Shown here in pieces: positions 17,234 to 28,561 of a stretch of 64,000 nucleotides of DNA; position 1 is the stretch's first letter; each line of letters starts with the position of its first letter. The notes beneath the pieces are model-generated. The model ran no database searches and was not told where the DNA came from. It saw nothing but the letters and a program-made list of their open reading frames with translations. Source of the stretch: Caminibacter mediatlanticus TB-2 (GTDB lineage Bacteria > Campylobacterota > Campylobacteria > Campylobacterales > Nautiliaceae); the NCBI RefSeq assembly GCF_005843985.1, contig NZ_CP040463.1, forward strand, positions 1,290,001-1,354,000. Reading direction: 5' to 3'. The position numbers and the translations under genes were made by a program.

Positions 17234-19050
17234 TATTTTTCCAATATTTGATATTTAATTAATTCTTCTTTTGTTATATCTTTTATTAAGCCTAAATCAA
17301 AAAGTTTTTTAATCACTTTCTCATCAACATCAACATCAGGTGGCCACTCTCTATCAAATCCATCTAAACTATTTTTGTTACTTCCATCAATTCCTACAAT
17401 CTCATCAATCCAAACATCTCTAAGTGCATCAATATTATTTGTAACTCTCCACACAAGCATATACAAATTATCAATCTCATCAGTATTAATAAAAACAACT
17501 ATTCTTAAATGATTTTTTAACACTTTTAATTTTTGAAAAATTTCTTTTGCTGATTTTGTTTTCTCAAACTTAATTACACAAATTGGATTTAAAGTATCAG
17601 TAAAATATTGTCTTACATCTAAAATACTCTCATCTAAACTTTTCATTTCTTTTAATAACTCTTCATCACTTAAAATATTTAAATTTTTATCTACAAATTT
17701 TCCATTTTCCATTGTCCATTTTCCATTTGTAATATCTACCCCAAGCTTACCACCAACAAGTTCTTCAATACTTGAATGGTCAAGTTCATCAACTATTCCC
17801 TTACTTATTAAAACTTTACTTTTATCAAAATTATTTAAAATATATCTTGTTAAATTTTCATAGTCTCTAAGAGGTGGAGCATCATCTCCTACAAATATAG
17901 CGTGTTTTACAAAGCTCATCTGCCCTACTCCCCATAAACTATGCATTATTTGCATACTATGCCCTGGATATCTTGGAGATATTTTAGCTAAAATTAGATT
18001 ATGAAAAACTCCATTTTCTGGCATTGCATAATCTATCAAATCAGGTGAGGTAGTTTTTAATAGTGGCAAAAATATTCTCTCAGTAGCATATCCCATATAT
18101 TTATCTTCAAGAGGAGGTTTTCCTACAACGGTAGCATAATAGACTGGGTCTTTTTTTGTAGTAATACAACTCACATTTAAAACAGGAAAAGGCTTTTTTA
18201 AAGTATAATATCCTGTATGGTCTCCAAACATCCCCTCAATTTCCATCTCATTTACATCACACCATCCTTCAATTACAATATCACTATCAAATGGTACTTC
18301 TAAATCATTAGTAATACACTTAACTAACTTTGGATTTTCACCTCTTATAAATCCATATAGCATAAGCTCAAACACACCCGGAGGCATTGGGGCTGTTGCA
18401 CACCAAGTATAAAGAGGGTCCCCTCCAATTGCAATACTTACAGGCATTTTTTTATTTGCTTTTTTATACTCCCAAAAAAGATGGGCTGAGTCTTTATGAA
18501 TTTGCCAATGAAGCCCAAGTCTATTTTTATCATATATTTGAAGTCTATACATTCCAACATTTCTTATTTCACCATCAATACTTTTTGTATAAACTTGACC
18601 CATTGTAATAAATTTACCCCCATCTAAGCCCCAAGTTTTTAAAATTGGCAAATCAAATAGATTTACTGCTTCACCCTGCTTAACATAATATTGACACTCT
18701 GCATTTTTTGTTGTTTTTGGAATAGTATTTTTTAACGCAAAAAGTTTTCCAAACATTTTAAGTTTATCACTTAGAGTTTTAGGAGGCTTCATTTTTATAA
18801 GACTTTCTATCTCACCTGCAATTAAATCTAATTCTTTACCAAAAATTCTTTTAACAACCTCATCATTTGCAAAAATATTCATAACAACAGGAATATCAAA
18901 CTTTTTATCTCCTTCAATTGGATTTGTAAACATTAAAATTTTTGGATTTTTCTTTTTTGCTTCAATATATGCAAGATGAGGAATTTCAAGATTTACATCA
19001 AGAGGTGTATCTATAACTTCAATAAATTCTTTTAGCTCATCAAGTCTCAT
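17233..19050 (-). CDS. UbiD family decarboxylase, menaquinone (futalosine) pathway
   Basis: A 605-residue prenylated-FMN-dependent decarboxylase. Family segments include VGMYRLQIYDKNRLGLHWQIHKDSAHLFWEY, ISIAIGGDP-like VSIAIGGDPLYTWCATAP, EGMFGDHTGYY and PVYYATVVGKPPLEDKYMG. Campylobacterota make menaquinone by the futalosine route and carry a long UbiD member of this kind as the late decarboxylase. Length agrees with that group, which has a C-terminal extension. It sits at the head of the MoxR genes, probably by chance of operon packing. Confidence 0.88.
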   Translation of the reverse strand: MRLDELKEFIEVIDTPLDVNLEIPHLAYIEAKKKNPKILMFTNPIEGDKKFDIPVVMNIFANDEVVKRIFGKELDLIAGEIESLIKMKPPKTLSDKLKMFGKLFALKNTIPKTTKNAECQYYVKQGEAVNLFDLPILKTWGLDGGKFITMGQVYTKSIDGEIRNVGMYRLQIYDKNRLGLHWQIHKDSAHLFWEYKKANKKMPVSIAIGGDPLYTWCATAPMPPGVFELMLYGFIRGENPKLVKCITNDLEVPFDSDIVIEGWCDVNEMEIEGMFGDHTGYYTLKKPFPVLNVSCITTKKDPVYYATVVGKPPLEDKYMGYATERIFLPLLKTTSPDLIDYAMPENGVFHNLILAKISPRYPGHSMQIMHSLWGVGQMSFVKHAIFVGDDAPPLRDYENLTRYILNNFDKSKVLISKGIVDELDHSSIEELVGGKLGVDITNGKWTMENGKFVDKNLNILSDEELLKEMKSLDESILDVRQYFTDTLNPICVIKFEKTKSAKEIFQKLKVLKNHLRIVVFINTDEIDNLYMLVWRVTNNIDALRDVWIDEIVGIDGSNKNSLDGFDREWPPDVDVDEKVIKKLFDLGLIKDITKEELIKYQILEK

Positions 19051-19537
19051 CCATAACCTTTATAATTTTTATTAATATTAATATTGTCCTTATAACCTCT
19101 TTAATTATCTCTTTTTTATCATTTTTATTTAATAATTTAACAGCACTTAACATCTCTAATGACTTAATAATAGCTTCTTGTATCTCTTTTGGATAAACTT
19201 TTAAAGAATCTTTTATCTTATCTGCATCTTTTGAGAATAAAATATCTTTTGGAATAAAAGAAGTAAAAAATATACTTAATGTTTCACTTGCCTTATCATA
19301 ATCATCAACAAACTCCATTAAATTATTAATAATTACTTCTACATCTTCTTCATCAATTATTTTAAAAAAACTATTTAAAGCCTCTTTTTCTTTACTTTCT
19401 AAATTAAGATTTTTTAACAAATTATCTATATTTTCTTTGCTTACAATGTAGCTACAATAATAAACAAAAATATCTAAAATAGTTAATTCTCTTTTTTTAG
19501 CTATCTTATCTACTATTTTAAAAAATAACTTATTCAT
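19040..19537 (-). CDS. hypothetical helical protein, 165 residues
   Basis: An all-helical, lysine- and glutamate-rich protein starting MNKLFFKIVDKIAKKRELTI. It overlaps the SixA-like gene by 8 bases and the UbiD gene by 11, so it is co-transcribed with both. No motif or family is recognised. Confidence 0.6.
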   Translation of the reverse strand: MNKLFFKIVDKIAKKRELTILDIFVYYCSYIVSKENIDNLLKNLNLESKEKEALNSFFKIIDEEDVEVIINNLMEFVDDYDKASETLSIFFTSFIPKDILFSKDADKIKDSLKVYPKEIQEAIIKSLEMLSAVKLLNKNDKKEIIKEVIRTILILIKIIKVMDET

Positions 19538-19991
19538 TTAACTCCCTAAAATGTTTATACTGAAAAAGCCCCTTAATTACATTCTCTTCAATTTCTACTA
19601 ACGAAGGTTTTTGTAATTTTATTTTCAAATTTGGAGCATGCATTATAGACTTTATCATTTCACTTAGGTCTGGTTCATGCCCTACAATTGCAATTATTCC
19701 AACTTTTTCTTCTAACACTTCTTTTAAGTCATTAATATTAGCACCTGGATAAAGCTTTGAAGTTATTTCAAACTCACAATCATAAAACTCTTTTAAAATC
19801 TCAGCTGTTTGAAGTGCTCTTTTAGCTTTTGAAGTTATAATTATATCTATGTGTGGATAAATTTTTTTTATTACTCTAAAAAATTTTCTTGCCCTTTTTT
19901 TACCTTTTTCTGTTAAAGGTCTATCAAAATCGTGACCAATAAATTCTTCTCTATCAACTGCTAATGAATGTCTTATAAATAGTAGTTTCAT
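19530..19991 (-). CDS. SixA-like phosphohistidine phosphatase
   Basis: A 153-residue histidine phosphatase. The catalytic RHS motif is in LLFIRHSLA and the second histidine in AIVGHEPDLSEMI; LTEKGKKRARKF is also typical. SixA-type enzymes dephosphorylate phosphohistidine on HPt proteins. The start is placed at ATG 19991, five bases after AGGAAG; a GTG at 19997 is too close to the ribosome site. Confidence 0.85.
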   Translation of the reverse strand: MKLLFIRHSLAVDREEFIGHDFDRPLTEKGKKRARKFFRVIKKIYPHIDIIITSKAKRALQTAEILKEFYDCEFEITSKLYPGANINDLKEVLEEKVGIIAIVGHEPDLSEMIKSIMHAPNLKIKLQKPSLVEIEENVIKGLFQYKHFRELNE

Positions 19992-21121
19992 TTCCACTTC
20001 CTTAATAAAATTCCTGTAAGATATAATGAATTTGGAACACTTAAAACATAAGGATGATCAATATCTTGTTTTAAAAATTCAATTACTTCTAAATTTGAGT
20101 TATCAATTATACTACTTGAAAGTGCTAAATCAAGTAAATCTTTACTTGTAATAGAATGCGAACAGCTAAAAAGTGCTAAATACCCTCCATCTTCAAGAAG
20201 TTTTAGAGAATTTACAATCAAATATTTCCACCCCTTAATTGCCCCATTTCTTGCTTTTTTATTTTTAGCAAAAGCTGGTGGGTCAATAATAATTAAATCA
20301 TATATCTCTTTTTCTTTTTCTAAAAATTTAAATACATCCATTCTTACTATTTCATAATTTTTTAAGTTATTAAGCTCACAATTTTTTTCTATCTGAGAAC
20401 AAGCAAGAGCAGAAATTTCAACAAACTTAGTATATTTAGCATTTGCATAAATTCCAAAACCACCTGCATTTGCAAATAAATCAAGTGTTTTTTTATCTCC
20501 ATACTCTCCTATTATCTTTCTATTTTTTCTTTGGTCAAGGAAAAATCCTGTTTTTTGTCCTTCTTTTAGATAAGTTAAAAACTTTTTATTATTTTCTTCA
20601 ATTATAAATTCATCATCTACATTTCCATATAAAGTCTGATTTACAACTTCAAGCCCTTCTTTAATTCTAATATTATCGCCTTTTTCATAAATCCCTTTTG
20701 CATTTAAAAGCTTAATTAAAATCTCAACTATAATGCCCTTAAAATTATCCATCCCAGCAGTTGTAAAACTCACAACCAAATTATCTCCATACTTATCAAC
20801 AATAAGACCAGGCAGTAAATCAGCTTCTGAGTGAATTAATCGATATGAGTTTGAGGGTATATTTTCTCTTTTTTTAATAGCCTTCTCAATTCTTTTTTTA
20901 AAAAAATCTTTATTAATTTTTTCTTTTTCAAAACTAATAACTCTTGCAGAAATTTTACTTAAAGGATTAAAAAATGCAGTAGCTACATATTCATCTCTAT
21001 ATACCAAATCTACAATATCCCCAGCATTACATTCAGGAAAATTTACTATCTCATTTTTATAAACCCAAGGAAATCTTCTTTGAAGCTTCTTATAACTTTC
21101 TTTATTAATTTCAACTCTCAA
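19988..21121 (-). CDS. rlmI: class I SAM-dependent rRNA methyltransferase, RlmI-like
   Basis: A 377-residue enzyme: N-terminal PUA-like domain (FPWVYKNEIVNF ... GDIVDLVYRDEYVATAFFNP), a middle domain and a Rossmann methyltransferase domain with LDLFANAGGFGIYA and IIIDPPAFAKNKKA. Family members methylate C5 of a cytosine in 23S rRNA. It overlaps the phosphatase gene by four bases. The start at 21121 adjoins the CRISPR array region. Confidence 0.85.
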   Translation of the reverse strand: MRVEINKESYKKLQRRFPWVYKNEIVNFPECNAGDIVDLVYRDEYVATAFFNPLSKISARVISFEKEKINKDFFKKRIEKAIKKRENIPSNSYRLIHSEADLLPGLIVDKYGDNLVVSFTTAGMDNFKGIIVEILIKLLNAKGIYEKGDNIRIKEGLEVVNQTLYGNVDDEFIIEENNKKFLTYLKEGQKTGFFLDQRKNRKIIGEYGDKKTLDLFANAGGFGIYANAKYTKFVEISALACSQIEKNCELNNLKNYEIVRMDVFKFLEKEKEIYDLIIIDPPAFAKNKKARNGAIKGWKYLIVNSLKLLEDGGYLALFSCSHSITSKDLLDLALSSSIIDNSNLEVIEFLKQDIDHPYVLSVPNSLYLTGILLRKWK

Positions 21122-21176
21122 AAAAAGCCTTTTTTGAAAATTATATCAAAGATTAGGTATATGTGAGGGACTAATA

Positions 21177-21942
21177 ATAAAAATATACTTACTATATTGG
21201 TTGAAGTTAACTGAAAGACTTAAAAAAGAATTAAATATTTCGTTTCCAAACACTATGTACATTGATTAAAGATAAAGGAAATTTATTATACAAGGAGTTA
21301 AAATGAAAATAAAATTAAAAATAAATTTAAAAAAAGTGCTTGTATTGATTAAAGTGATTATTAAATACTAAACAGATAGAGAAGAACCAATTTACAAACA
21401 CTACGTGTTTCGGTTGAATCAATCTATTTGGGAAGATTTTGATAATCCATTTAAGTTTCAATACACTACATGTTTCGGTTGAATGAGTTTGCTAATAGTG
21501 TTAATTTAGGAGAAATCGTAAGTTTAAATACACTACGCGTATTGGTTAAAGATAGATAGATTAAAATTTATTTTAGAACATACTAAGTTTCCAAACACTA
21601 CGTGTATCGGTTAAAGGGAGCACAAAAAACATTGAATGATGCAATTGACAAGTTTCCAAACACTACGTGTATCGGTTAAAGATTCACTGCACTTTCCCTT
21701 GCACACTCGCTCCATCGTTTCCAAACACTACGTGTATCGGTTAAAGGGAGCACAAAAAACATTGAATGATGCAATTGACAAGTTTCCAAACACTACGTGT
21801 ATCGGTTAAAGAATATTTGCTTTACAAATAAATACAACAGGAAGTCGTTTCCAAACACTACGTGTATCGGTTAAAGATATGCCAACTACTGCATTAATAG
21901 AAACAAAAGATAGTTTCCAAACACTACGTGTATCGGTTAAAG
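21177..21942 (-). CRISPR. CRISPR array 1 (12 repeats, distal half decayed)
   Basis: Thirty-base repeats and 35-37-base spacers. On the transcribed (minus) strand the repeat begins CTTTAACCGATACAC and ends GTTTGGAAAC. Six exact copies start at 21587, 21652, 21717, 21782, 21847 and 21913. Leader-distal copies at 21522, 21455, 21390, 21325, 21242 and 21177 carry increasing numbers of changes, though the 65-base period mostly holds; one interval is 83. Spacers at 21617-21651 and 21747-21781 are identical. Copies at 21390 and 21455 have the alternative ATTCAACC end. The leader lies at the high-coordinate side, beside cas2. Confidence 0.95.
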
Positions 21943-22094
21943 GCATGAGATTTCGGGCTTTTTAAAAGGTTGGTGTCCTAATTTTAGGGATTTTCCAATC
22001 ATTTTTTAAAAAATAATAAATTTTCAAAAATCATTTTGCTTTTGCCATTATATCGAGGTTTAGAAAAAAAATCAAGAAAATGAGGTTGGAAAAA
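21943..22094 (-). promoter_or_regulatory. leader of CRISPR array 1
   Basis: About 150 bases nearly identical (reverse complement) to the leaders at 33675 and 41707. On the minus strand it has TTGATT (22075-22070), a 17-base spacer and TATAAT (22052-22047). It begins at the cas2 stop codon and ends GAAATCTCATGC against the first repeat. Confidence 0.88.
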
Positions 22095-23383
<1,289 letters not shown>

Positions 23384-23445
23384 TAATTACTCACTTATTT
23401 ATATAATTTTGCAAAGTGCATTTTTTGCATATTTCATAATGCTCC

Positions 23446-23928
23446 TTACAAAAAACAAAACTCATAATAAGCACATTTTTTACACTGATTTTCAAATTTA
23501 GGAGTTGGCATTTTTGAGTTTATAATTTTTTTAATATCGTTTATTATTTGAAGTAGTTTTTTTTCACTCTCATCATCTAAAATAACTTCTATTTTCTTTT
23601 TATTCTGTTTTCTCTTTTCAAAAACTTCAATTCTACCTTTTTTAATAATACCTTTTTGTTTTAAAACATAAAGATAATACAAAAGCTGCCATTTTGCAGC
23701 TTCTAAATCACTATCGCTTTTTTTAACTTCAACAACATAATCTTTTGTAATCTTATCTACCTTAATGCCCTCAAAACTAACCTCATCTACCTTTTCTTCA
23801 CTAATTTCGTGCAATACTTTTCCAATTCTTACATCTTCACTATTATCTTCAAGATTTATGCGATTTGCAAATAGCCACATTTGAGTTTTACAGTGAATAT
23901 AATAATTTATAAACGTCCCACTAATCAT
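23446..23928 (-). CDS. cas4: Cas4 exonuclease
   Basis: A 160-residue RecB-like nuclease with a [4Fe-4S] cluster: C13 near the N-terminus and C149, C152, C158 at the C-terminus (CKKCAYYEFC). The nuclease core has GIKVDKI followed by VVEVKKS, then QLLYYLYVLK. Cas4 trims prespacers and helps select PAM-bearing ends. It overlaps cas3 by four bases. Confidence 0.93.
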   Translation of the reverse strand: MISGTFINYYIHCKTQMWLFANRINLEDNSEDVRIGKVLHEISEEKVDEVSFEGIKVDKITKDYVVEVKKSDSDLEAAKWQLLYYLYVLKQKGIIKKGRIEVFEKRKQNKKKIEVILDDESEKKLLQIINDIKKIINSKMPTPKFENQCKKCAYYEFCFL

Positions 23929-26213
23929 AAAAAATCATACTCCCTATTTAGTTTTTTAAAAAACTTTTCTCTATTAAACTTAAACTCTTCATCAAAAAAT
24001 TCTTCATAATCTCTAATCAAATAAATTCCACAACACTCATCATTATATTCGTCAATTTTAAGATAAATTGGAATATTGTATGTAAAAAACTGCATTAAAT
24101 AGTTTATTTTGCTTTTTAAAACCTCTTTTTTTGCAAAATTTTCAATTGAATTTAGATTTTTAAACTCTTCCCAAACCCTCTCTCCACTTAAAATATTACC
24201 TTCTACAAAATCTAAAACCTCTATTTTATACTCTCTAACATCAATATCATAAGGAAAAAATAGAGTTTGATGTTTTGTATCAATCAATTTCATCTTTTTT
24301 TTAATTTCTTTGTATTTTAAAGATTTAATCTCTTCTAAAAACTCATTATATCTACTATAACTACCCACAAACTCTAAATTTTTATTTTTTAATTTTTCTA
24401 ATATAGCTAAATAATAAGCTTCAAAATCTTTGTTGATAAAATCTTTTTGCAAATTCTTATCTTTTAAACTAAATTCAATCCTTACATCCTTATACACTTT
24501 ATATGAACTATCTTTATCAAAAAAATAAGCTATTCCTTTTGACTTAGCATTTCTATTAATTCTTCCTAAAAACTGCTCTTCTGCTTCAATTATTGAGATA
24601 TCTTTTATCCCAACATCTAAATCAATATCAACACCCGCTTCAATAACTTGTGTAGCAACAATCACTATTTTTTTAGCTTCTTTGCTTCTTTTTATTACAT
24701 AATTTCTAATTAATTTATTATCATCTCCGCTAAGTTCGTATATTTCATAACCTTCTAAATTTTCTTTTAAAAAATTATAAAATTCTCTTGCACTTTTTTT
24801 TGTAATAAACTCAACTAAAATTCTTCTATTTTGTTTAATAATTTCTAAAATTTTATTTTCATCATTTTCATCTTCTAATAAATTAAAATCACACTCAACC
24901 CTATCCTTAAAAAGTGGATTTTTAAAATATTTCTCACTTTTAATTAAACTTTTCCAATTATTTTTAGATTCTAAAAAATAATCAATCTTAGGCAAAGTAG
25001 CAGACATAATAATAAATTTAACATTCAAAACTTCACTAAATACCTCAAAAAATTCAGCCATAAACCACCAAACATTCAAATTATAACTTTGTATCTCATC
25101 AATAATAACCACCGAATTATAAAGTTGCCACAGAGGAAAATTATCTTCTTTATTTATTCCAAACAAAATATCAAAAAAATTAATATGAGTTGTAATTATT
25201 AAAGGAGAATGATAAAAAAGCCTATTTAAATAAACCTTTGTATAAAGATTTTCATCATCTTCTTCAACATCCATAGGAGTAATTGAGTTTATTACACTAA
25301 AATTTCTCCTAAAAATAGTCTCAATTACATTTTTAGTTTGTTCGACTAATGTATTAAATGGAAAAACATAAAAAATCTTAGTAGGATTTAATTTAAGTGC
25401 TAAATTTATTGAAGTTATCGTTTTTCCAGCCCCTGTTGGTGCGTGTAAATAATAAATATTTGAATTATCAATACTATTTTCTGCTTCTAAAAAAATCTCT
25501 TTTCTTAAAACATTTATACCACTAACACTTTTATTTTCTCTTATATTTTTAACTATTTCAAACTCTTCAAAATCTTTAAAAAAACTATCATCAATTTTCC
25601 CAAAATCTTCAATTTCTAAATTAGTCATATATTCAAGAGTAGCATAATAATCACTACTAATTAAAAGAGAAAATATAAACTTAATTGCTACAAATTTTTT
25701 TATATCCATATACTCTTTATCAATATTAAATTCTGCAAACTCACCTTCTAAATTTCTCTTTAATTTATCTACAAAATCACTAAATCCATCAAGTTTTGAG
25801 TGATGTTTTGAAATCAAAAAAGATAAAACTACTAAAAAAGTAAGCTTTTTATATGCTTCATCAATATCTTCTTCTCTTACAACTTCTTCAATAAATCTTT
25901 CATAAAAAAGCTTTGCACCTAAAAATGAGTGATTTGAATCTTTAATATCTAACTTCTCATACTCATCTCTAAACTCTTCATTTTTCATTTTTAAATATTG
26001 AAAAGCAGGATTACACTTTCCTTCATCGTGCAAAATAATAGCTTCTATTATTAAATTTTTTACAAACTCTCTATCTTTTATCTCAAAAACATTAGCTAAC
26101 TTATCTAAATCTATATTTTTAAATTCAATTATTCTATCTAAATACTTTTTTACTAAACTTTTATGCTCTTTAAGTTTTTCTGGGGATTTTGTGGGGTGGA
26201 TGTGGGAAAACAT
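23925..26213 (-). CDS. cas3: Cas3 HD nuclease-helicase
   Basis: A 762-residue type I effector nuclease. HD domain at the N-terminus: SHIHPTKS, H62-D63 in IILHDEGKCNPAFQ and NHSFLGAK. Helicase: Walker A LHAPTGAGKTITS near residue 258, Walker B VVIIDEIQSYN, MSATLPK, and the motif VI region EEQFLGRINRNAKSKG. It unwinds and degrades DNA recruited by the Cascade complex. Its start overlaps the stop of the SEC-C gene (TAATG). Confidence 0.97.
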   Translation of the reverse strand: MFSHIHPTKSPEKLKEHKSLVKKYLDRIIEFKNIDLDKLANVFEIKDREFVKNLIIEAIILHDEGKCNPAFQYLKMKNEEFRDEYEKLDIKDSNHSFLGAKLFYERFIEEVVREEDIDEAYKKLTFLVVLSFLISKHHSKLDGFSDFVDKLKRNLEGEFAEFNIDKEYMDIKKFVAIKFIFSLLISSDYYATLEYMTNLEIEDFGKIDDSFFKDFEEFEIVKNIRENKSVSGINVLRKEIFLEAENSIDNSNIYYLHAPTGAGKTITSINLALKLNPTKIFYVFPFNTLVEQTKNVIETIFRRNFSVINSITPMDVEEDDENLYTKVYLNRLFYHSPLIITTHINFFDILFGINKEDNFPLWQLYNSVVIIDEIQSYNLNVWWFMAEFFEVFSEVLNVKFIIMSATLPKIDYFLESKNNWKSLIKSEKYFKNPLFKDRVECDFNLLEDENDENKILEIIKQNRRILVEFITKKSAREFYNFLKENLEGYEIYELSGDDNKLIRNYVIKRSKEAKKIVIVATQVIEAGVDIDLDVGIKDISIIEAEEQFLGRINRNAKSKGIAYFFDKDSSYKVYKDVRIEFSLKDKNLQKDFINKDFEAYYLAILEKLKNKNLEFVGSYSRYNEFLEEIKSLKYKEIKKKMKLIDTKHQTLFFPYDIDVREYKIEVLDFVEGNILSGERVWEEFKNLNSIENFAKKEVLKSKINYLMQFFTYNIPIYLKIDEYNDECCGIYLIRDYEEFFDEEFKFNREKFFKKLNREYDFL

Positions 26214-28549
26214 TATTTACCACAACATTTTTTATATTTCTTTCCACTCCCACAAGGACAAAGCTCATTTCTACCAATTTTTCTTTTAACTTTTAAAGTT
26301 TGTTTTAACCGGTATTCTTTTAAACCTTCAAATTTATTTTCTATTATTTTATTAGGTTTATTATCAAAATAAAATTGTTCAAAATGTATAAAATTATTCT
26401 CAAGTATAATCACAAACCAATTATTTATTTTTCGCTCATATGCATATAATTCACATTGTTTTTTTAATAGATCGTAATTATAAATTCGTTTACTAACAAA
26501 AACTACACCTATACGGGCTTTGTCAATATGTGGATAAAAATCTGTTCTTTGAGATTTTAAAATTAATTCAATTTGTTCTTTAATTAAGTTCTGAGAATAA
26601 CAATCCAAGCTCAATAAAAATTTAGTTAGTATTGAAAAATTTTCTTTGTTTAACTCTTCTATTTGTTTAACTAAAAATTTTATATTATTTTTACAACCTT
26701 TAAAAAAAGTTGGTTTTTCAACTTTTTTATCTAATTTTCCCTCTTTCCAAAAATAATATAGGTCTATATCCTTTGAAAAACTACTATCAATAATAAGCTC
26801 AAATCCATTTTTAGGAAACTCTATATCATCAAAGTATAATCCTTCATTTAAAAAATAACCAAAAATATCTATCTCTTCAGCCATTTTAACTTGAGGGTAA
26901 TCGTTATACTTAATTCTTCTTTCAACATAAACCAAAAATTCACTTGGTAAATCAATTATTTCAGAAATAATTCTTAAATCATTTAAATAAACAGACCATA
27001 TCCATTCATCATTCTGAATAAAACCAAATTCTTTAAGAGAAGATAAGTTAGCAGTAATGTGATTTAGTGGCTCTAATGTTACATTTATCAAATATATATT
27101 ATTAATTTTTTCTCTTTTTAGTTTCAATACCGTTTTTTTACTTTTATCTCTAAATTCCACTTCTTCGTCTGACAAAATATATTTTTTTGCTCTTATTGTT
27201 TGATTATATGCTTCTTCAACAAGTTTTTTCATATTACTTTTTATTTTTTCTACATTTCCTTTTTTTGCACCTTTAGAAAATTTACCACTTTTAGCTTCAA
27301 CAATAAATATATTATTATCATATATAATTATCCCATCAACCTCATCATCAACACCATATTTTAGACTTTTATATACTTCGCAGTTAGGTAGTATTTTTTG
27401 AAATAACTCTAAAGATTTATCTTCTAAATATTCTCCTTTTTTCTTATAATAATTTTTTTGATGCTTTTTAGGTGGAATAATACTAATTATAATATTTTCA
27501 AGGATTGTATGTAGATTATAAATTATCAATGCAGGATTGAAACAATAATATTCACTATCTATTTTAATAAGTGGTTTATCATATATTAATGTATCATTTG
27601 TGGGAAAATATTCAATTTCTTCTTCTTTGTAAATTTTATTATCCCCAATCTCCATACTCAAAGCATCTAAAATTTCTTTTGGCAAAGATATTTTATGAAT
27701 TTTAAATATAGAGTCATTAAAAGACACACCGGTTTTATCATAAATGTTTTGTAATTTTTCATTAACTTTTTTTATATTTTCTGAGTCTTTATATGTTTGC
27801 ATAAATTCAATTTTTTCTTCATCATATGATATTTTCTCTAAATTTTTTATAAATTCTTGATAGGATAACATTATTTCATCAAAATATTGTTTTTGAATCT
27901 TCAAATTTTTTATAGGATATTCTGAAATATTTATTAGTTCATCAATTAGTTGTTTTGAATCTATACCATATCTATCTGTTAATATATCATCAAATTTAGA
28001 AAACAGTTCCCGACACATTTCTATTTTGTGTTCAGGATACGAATCCCCTCTTACAATCATATTATGAATAATTTGCTTAAATTTTATTTGACTTGGCTCT
28101 CCTTTATAATCAGAAGTCAATATTAGATATAATGCAGCATTATTTTTTAGATCCTCTATATTTTTATCTATTCGATTTAATATTTCTTCACTACACTCTT
28201 TTTGATTCAAATTTCCTACTGCAGAAACAAGACTATGAATATAGTCTAATTTAAAATTTTTTTCACTATCTAAATCTTCTTCAATTTTGTCAGGAGTAGT
28301 TAAACCATAAAATGCACCAAAATAATCTAAAATTTGTTTTGCATCACAACTTTGAATATCTTTTATTAATAAATTTATAATTTCTTTAATTTTAGATTCA
28401 AGTTCAGGTATATTTTCTTTTAACTGTTCTTGCAATTTCATTTGCTCTACTTCTCCTATTTCGGAAGTATTCATACTTCTCATTTTGCTTGTTATTCTTT
28501 CTATATACTCTTTGAATGGATCTTCTTTTTTTGGTAATTTTATTATCAT
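26213..28549 (-). CDS. SEC-C motif protein with PD-(D/E)XK nuclease-like domain inside the cas operon
   Basis: A 778-residue protein not part of the usual type I-B set. Residues 1-350 are mostly helical with no recognised domain. Residues about 372-440 carry a restriction-endonuclease-like core: GEYLEDK, then D405 in EVDGIIIYD and E418-x-K420 in FIVEAKSGKFSKG. A beta-rich region follows, and the protein ends with a SEC-C zinc motif, GRNELCPCGSGKKYKKCCGK. It sits between cas5 (12-base gap) and cas3 (one-base overlap), on the same strand, so it is made with Cascade. A nucleic-acid cleaving accessory or a stand-alone defence protein are both possible. Function unknown. Confidence 0.85.
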   Translation of the reverse strand: MIIKLPKKEDPFKEYIERITSKMRSMNTSEIGEVEQMKLQEQLKENIPELESKIKEIINLLIKDIQSCDAKQILDYFGAFYGLTTPDKIEEDLDSEKNFKLDYIHSLVSAVGNLNQKECSEEILNRIDKNIEDLKNNAALYLILTSDYKGEPSQIKFKQIIHNMIVRGDSYPEHKIEMCRELFSKFDDILTDRYGIDSKQLIDELINISEYPIKNLKIQKQYFDEIMLSYQEFIKNLEKISYDEEKIEFMQTYKDSENIKKVNEKLQNIYDKTGVSFNDSIFKIHKISLPKEILDALSMEIGDNKIYKEEEIEYFPTNDTLIYDKPLIKIDSEYYCFNPALIIYNLHTILENIIISIIPPKKHQKNYYKKKGEYLEDKSLELFQKILPNCEVYKSLKYGVDDEVDGIIIYDNNIFIVEAKSGKFSKGAKKGNVEKIKSNMKKLVEEAYNQTIRAKKYILSDEEVEFRDKSKKTVLKLKREKINNIYLINVTLEPLNHITANLSSLKEFGFIQNDEWIWSVYLNDLRIISEIIDLPSEFLVYVERRIKYNDYPQVKMAEEIDIFGYFLNEGLYFDDIEFPKNGFELIIDSSFSKDIDLYYFWKEGKLDKKVEKPTFFKGCKNNIKFLVKQIEELNKENFSILTKFLLSLDCYSQNLIKEQIELILKSQRTDFYPHIDKARIGVVFVSKRIYNYDLLKKQCELYAYERKINNWFVIILENNFIHFEQFYFDNKPNKIIENKFEGLKEYRLKQTLKVKRKIGRNELCPCGSGKKYKKCCGK

Positions 28550-28561
28550 TGTTTATTCCTT

